NCBI GenBank assembly: GCA_047495785.1
Contig: JBLDXI010000042.1
Location: 1,674,001 to 1,738,000, forward strand
Direction: 5' to 3'
Length of the DNA: 64,000 nt
Source: Lepidodermella squamata
Lineage: Eukaryota > Gastrotricha
The notes below the pieces were generated by a model that was not told where the DNA came from, made no database searches, and saw nothing but the letters and a program-made list of their open reading frames with translations. Both the position numbers and the translations under genes were made by a program. Below are positions 59,468 through 64,000 of the stretch, piece by piece (position 1 is the stretch's first letter; every line of letters begins with the position of its first letter).

Positions 59468-62400
59468 ATGATGAAAGCTTCAGGTCTTTTCTTTTTATTT
59501 TGCCTCTTTGGAGGTGTTTCGTGCCAATGGAAGCGCTGTATGTCACTTCTCGACAACTCATTCATTGACTGTGCGATGTCTTGTGATTTATTGAATGAAT
59601 ATCAGGTTTTTTTAATGATTTTTTCACCTTTTCATCATCATTGGCAACCAATTTTTCTATTTGTAGTCCGGCTCCAGCATTTCCACTTATGATTTGTGTC
59701 GAAGTGGGGTGAGCAATCATGAAACACTAATTCCAAATCAGATTTCATTTCCCGGAACAGAATGGCCGCATGTGTTACAAATTTGCCACCTTAACTCCTA
59801 GTTGCCGCCCAGGAATTGTTCCGTGCAAAGCTCCGGATGAAATATCGGTGCGTTATTGTGTACATTTATTCTAGCCTATCGCTTTTTTCTCGATCAGTTT
59901 CAGCCTTTCTACAGCCGATCGATACTTCGCTCAAGTTTGCAATTCTGCGAAGTCGACAGGACTAATTTTGCGGTATTTTGCGATTTGAATTAATTAAATT
60001 AATTAAAACTTGTATTTGTTCCAGATTCAAAATTTCAAGCAGTGCTCATTGAATGGCACTCTGGTCACTTGCGTCCCAATCAATCAAACGTGCCCTGACA
60101 TCACTGTAAGTCTTGTTTAAAAGCGTTTGAAAATTAACAGTGATGTCTGTGAACTATTCAGAAAAAATTAATTAATTCATGAAACCTCAAAGTATAATAA
60201 AAAATTAGTTTGAAAAATCAATTCCCGTATCCGAAATGTATTTATCGAAATTCCTAAATTTAGGGAGATGGGGGAATAATTTTGTAAATATTATCTTTTT
60301 GGGAATTCCGCTTTATCTGTCTTATACATGTAATTTTATTTTTGTTCACAAGGCTACTGGTGCTCGAACATATTCCAACCTTGCAACTTGCGTCGACGGG
60401 AAGAGTGAATTTCCTAATTCATTAATTTTGCTCTTGTAGATCAATTTATTTTCAGTTCTGGTGCCAGACAGTGAGAAGCCTCATGTTCGCTGTTTCAGCA
60501 ACCCTGGTCGAATCTTCAATGGCTGTCGCCTCAGCTCAATCGGCTGCTTTCCTAACAATGAGACCCAAGAAGCATCCCCGAAGCCGTACATCAACCGAGA
60601 TAACTGCCTTCGAGGGGTAAGTTCAATTTCGAACTCAATTCTCTCAGTCATAGCCCGACTGTTGATTCCAGGCTGCAGCTCAGTGCGACTCAAACGGAAC
60701 GAAGCTTTGCGTTGGAAGAGAATGCCCTGCGGGATCGACCCAGGTAACAAACATTTTTGAAAGTTTTCTTTCGAGAAACTCAAAATTGGAAGAAAAATTG
60801 AAATTAGTAGCCTTGTCCTTTTTATGCCTTATTTTCGTGCAGTCCGATAGGGCTCCTAGAAGTGAAGCAAAATTCATTTTGAGTTTCTTTAATCCAACTG
60901 GAATTTACAAATTTCCTTGTAATTAGGTTAAAATCCTCAGCCTTCGTAATAAAATGGAAGAAAATGTGACAATCAAGTGGATTTTTGGAATTTGTGCTAT
61001 ACCCATTTTTGTCTTTCAGTGGAAGCTCTACTTTAACCCTCTAAGTCCGACTATGGGTTTTCGTCAATTGCAACTTCTCGGCGTAGGTGTGGATTGCTTA
61101 TTAATTTTCGGCTAAAAATTTTTATACCACGGTTGAGCCCCTTACCTGAGCTTTCAGCACCCAGGCGGGCGCGTCCACAACGTGCAATTACGCAACACAG
61201 TAATTAGGTGAATGTCCCTCGCCTCTTAAACTCGTCGAAACACATGTACCATTATGTGTGCACACACGATGTGGGGCATTTTTTTGTCGCTCTGATTGCC
61301 ATTCGAACACACGAACGTGTTTTGGAAACCAATTTACATGCGGAAACACATGCGATCCATTTAATCACTGTTTTTAAGGCCCCAAATTGAGTTGCGCAGC
61401 TCTGCTTATAAATTTGTTGTCAGCAACATCTGGTGCTTACGCACCCTTGTGACAGCCACTTTTCATTTGATAAAGAAGTTATCAAGTGATTTTGTCGGCC
61501 CAATTCCGATAAATTCGATTGCCATCGATTCGATATAGATTTTCATGGGCCAATAGGTCGTAGTTAGGGTGAGTAACTGTAATACCAGCCGGTTTATCAA
61601 GGTTCCACTGATTTATCAACTAACCCTGATCGATAAATCAAAGTTTTGTCAATCACCTTCATGGATCACTTGTGTTTCGACAAGCCAAAAATTCGGCAAT
61701 CTATCGAATCACTTGTGTTTCGACATGTAAAAATGGCATTTTTGGTCAAAATGAAAAAAATTGTTGAAAATATTTTAAGACTTGTGTTAACACAAGCAAT
61801 TTTAAAAGTTACAATAGTAACACACATTTTTGTCATTTTTTTGCAACTTTCCAAAACACCAAGCGACTTACACATACACCCGCCGGACTTAGAGGGTTAA
61901 TACGACAGCCTTCCAAACAAATTACGAGACTTGCTTAGCAGATATTAAGCCGGTATGTTTGTAGTGATTTGTTGGCGTTTTGTGGCCGTGAAATTGCGTT
62001 TTTTCACCAGCCAGTCTTTTTTCGGTGTCTCGGACCAAACGGCGTTGTTACATGCCGACCTTTAGATTGCAACGTTGACGAGAAGAAATATCCAAAGAAA
62101 AACTTCACCAGCCAATCAGCTTGTCAAAACGCAGTGAAAACAGTGCAATTTTTCGGTGGAGCCTTTACTCGTTCTTCAGGAGACGGTAATTGCAAGCTGT
62201 TCGGTGGGCTATTGGTGACTATCAAAACGCAGGCGGATCTTGACAGAGCCTTGAAAGATCTTATTGCCACGACGTTTGGCCACATTGGCTTGTCCAATAA
62301 GTCTGGAAATTGGACGTGGGACGACGGCACGCCGTATACCAACTTCCCGCCCTGGGATTCTGGCGAGCCCAATTTCGGCGCTGATGCCTGTGCCATGCTA

Positions 62401-62475
62401 TACGATGCTGGGGTCATCCAAGACTCGGGCTGTGACGTTAAAGCGAGCGGTTTTTTTTGTGAAACCTTTGCTTGA
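59468..62475 (+). CDS. Secreted modular C-type lectin with EPN motif; one exon split by a MITE
   Basis: Signal peptide MMKASGLFFLFCLFGGVSC. Short exons encode about six four-cysteine modules (KRCMSLLDNSFIDC; MCYKFATLTPSC near 59775; KQCSLNGTLVTC near 60045; VRCFSNPGRIFNGC near 60487; QCDSNGTKLC near 60682; FRCLGPNGVVTC near 62020). The last exon has a C-type lectin domain with WTWDDGTPYTNF, GEPNF (EPN, mannose-type Ca/sugar motif) and FFCETF. The exon holding the second half of module five appears interrupted at TTAA by an 859-bp MITE (61038-61896); in my model that exon is also one base out of phase with the one before. It is paralogous to the minus-strand gene at 40.2-42.4 kb. Confidence 0.75.
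61038..61896. mobile_element. piggyBac-type MITE with TTAA duplication, inside lectin exon
   Basis: Ends are CCCTCTAAGTCCG (61038) and inverse CGGACTTAGAGGG (ending 61896), with TTAA on both sides (61034-61037, 61897-61900). No transposase. Diagnostic of a piggyBac-type non-autonomous element. It starts 14 bases after a strong splice acceptor (TTTTGTCTTTCAG). Confidence 0.82.
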
Positions 62476-62648
62476 AGCTGAAGAAACTTATCGAACTATA
62501 TTACGAGCTGATTTGACATTTGACATTTGACTGTCAACTCCTTCCGTGTTGAATATTTAAATGCTGCAATGTATTAAAAATTTATTTTGAGAAATTCTAT
62601 GCCTTGAACTCCTTGAATACATACGATATTAATTGTGAAAATAAAATA

Positions 62649-62712
62649 TTATGTTTGGCCCGACTCTTTTAAATCCTCATTCGAAGCTCTTCGCCCCTCA
62701 TTATTGGCAACG
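62649..62712 (+). pseudogene. Second tiny carboxypeptidase fragment
   Basis: Encodes a stretch resembling TPFNPHSKLVEQLL of the carboxypeptidase (58500-58550): CCTCATTCGAAGCTC is shared. No frame beyond about 20 codons. Remnant of a former local copy. Confidence 0.45.
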
Positions 62713-62719
62713 GAGAAAA

Positions 62720-64000
62720 TAAAACTTGTGAACAGTGGCGTTTATAAGGCCTTCTAAACTTTTTTTAGACCTCATCATCGTAGATTTTGACGCCTTAGGA
62801 ATACCCCAGACGCTACTGCATATTTTCCTGCTACAGTTGCCGTTGGATGAAAACTCCGTGTTATTGAAACAGGGACTATACCTGGCATTCTAACAGCTTC
62901 GTTGATAGTGGTTAAGGTTTAGTGCTCAGGCTAAACATCAGATGCGATATTCGTGCGTCGGTTCCATTTCTACTGGCTACTTTCAAAGAACAATTTTGCA
63001 GAGACTCAATGATGCCAGGTTCAGCAACCAGAAAATGCATCCATTCGAGCAGGCGTCAGTCGTGTAACGGTTTAGCATGGTGATGGTTGCCTTCCAAGAA
63101 TAATCATCTGGCTCACGGCGTAGACACGGCTAGTAAAATTAACGCTGATATTCCCCAAATCAGAGTGCGAGAGGTCCCATGATTCACCTCAACGCGCTCA
63201 AAAGGTAACTAATTCACCTCGCAAAGCATCTGAAGCTTCGCAAAGAAAGCAGAGAAAGGTCGAGGTTGATGAGGGAATTTCACATGTTCGCTATTTTAAC
63301 CGCTCAATTCCGGGCCCATATTAGTTCCGTCCAGTCAGAGGGTAAAAGTGGACTTAGCGCAAAACGCGCATAAGTCGAAATTTTTAGAAATTTCAAGGCC
63401 GCGTGCGGTAAAGTCAAAGGGCAAGTTTTAGAGGTTTATTACACTTTGATAGAATAGAAAATTACACTTTGATGGCTGTGTAAATTACACTTTGATAAGT
63501 AGATGAATCATATTATTGTCGATTTTTTTTCTGCTGCGCTGCTTTTCTCTTCGAGAAAATACGCTAAGTCAGAGATTTCAGCTGATAGCTGATCACTCAA
63601 ACAACAAGACAATACTTTGCCCCATTACCATGCGAGCGGAGCGAGCATGTGAGCCGGCCTCGGTAGTTTTTGTGTTGAGTCATAATGAAGTGTTGGTTTA
63701 TTAGGTAAATTAGAAAAACAATTCCTCAGCCCGCAGGCTAAATAGGAGATTACCGGGCTGTTAGTGGCCCCTCAGTGTTAGCAAATTGAATATGCACAGC
63801 TACGGCTCCGCGTATTAAGCGAGGTCGACAGAATGACAAATAACTATAAATATACAGTGTTCATTATAATGTTAATACGGGAATACTTCCAAGCCAACGC
63901 CTCGGGCCGCCGCTTTGCGCGTGCCGCCACCCGAGGCCCAACCGCTGCCTGCATCGACGAAAATCTACAGATAGTCCATCAGCCACCAAAAGGAACCAAC
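62720..64000. other. Non-coding end of window
   Basis: Short ORFs only, with no homology or splice structure that I can support. Two short direct repeats (ATTACACTTTGAT, 63435-63500) occur. The last 150 bp are GC-richer and may begin another feature outside the window. Confidence 0.3.

Noticed and set aside
1-64000. Bacterial or viral contig
   Set aside because: Spliceosomal introns throughout, secreted animal-type multidomain proteins and eukaryotic transposons show a metazoan chromosome; the virus-like genes belong to an integrated Polinton.

Overview
The window is eukaryotic. Genes are split by very short introns (mostly 40-80 nt) with GT donors and T-rich CAG/TAG acceptors. The host genes are secreted astacins, C-type lectins, a knottin and a serine carboxypeptidase. 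This suits a nematode (inferred, not proven). There are no bacterial operons, rRNA or credible tRNA genes.

Region 1 (1 to about 15.1 kb, possibly 16.9 kb) is a gene-dense Polinton/Maverick virus-like element whose left end lies outside the window. Plus-strand genes at its left are the C-terminal half of a protein-primed DNA polymerase B, a RING E3-like protein, a tandem family of five or six small UBL3-like ubiquitin-fold genes, and a calcineurin-like metallophosphoesterase. A tightly packed minus-strand block follows: a coiled-coil protein, an adenovirus-core-like protein, the packaging ATPase, an adenain-type protease, a double-jelly-roll major capsid protein, a pVI-like protein, a penton-like protein, a small membrane protein, a 25-residue arginine-rich peptide and a chromodomain integrase. 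Diverging from the integrase across 44 bp are a protein kinase with a changed catalytic loop and, abutting it, a TATA-binding-protein-like gene. A membrane-anchored P-loop NTPase ending in KDEL comes next; whether it belongs to the element is open. Three minus-strand blocks have the same TATTTAAA box upstream. Ubiquitin-fold proteins beside a RING ligase, plus a TBP-like protein and a kinase, make this element look as if it carries its own ubiquitin-like and transcription modules.

Region 2 (16.9-29.9 kb) holds a secreted LamG-like protein with a threonine-rich stalk, several non-autonomous DNA transposons (foldback, TA-flanked, piggyBac-type), tRNA-derived repeats, an orphan copy of an astacin C-terminus, a secreted six-cysteine knottin on the minus strand, and a 5'-truncated LINE.

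Region 3 (29.9-49.1 kb) has two paralogous astacin metalloproteases on the plus strand, each with EGF, CUB, kringle and repeated four-cysteine modules. Between them lie a 5.1-kb DNA transposon with 31-bp inverted termini, subterminal motif arrays and three genes, and a minus-strand C-type lectin built from six of the same four-cysteine modules.

Region 4 (49.1-64 kb) is mostly repeat-rich non-coding DNA, with a small two-exon gene, a CPVL-like carboxypeptidase (catalytic Ser replaced by Gly) split by an LTR retrotransposon with identical LTRs and a 4-bp target duplication, degenerate copies of that carboxypeptidase, and a second modular C-type lectin with a piggyBac-type MITE in what looks like a coding exon.
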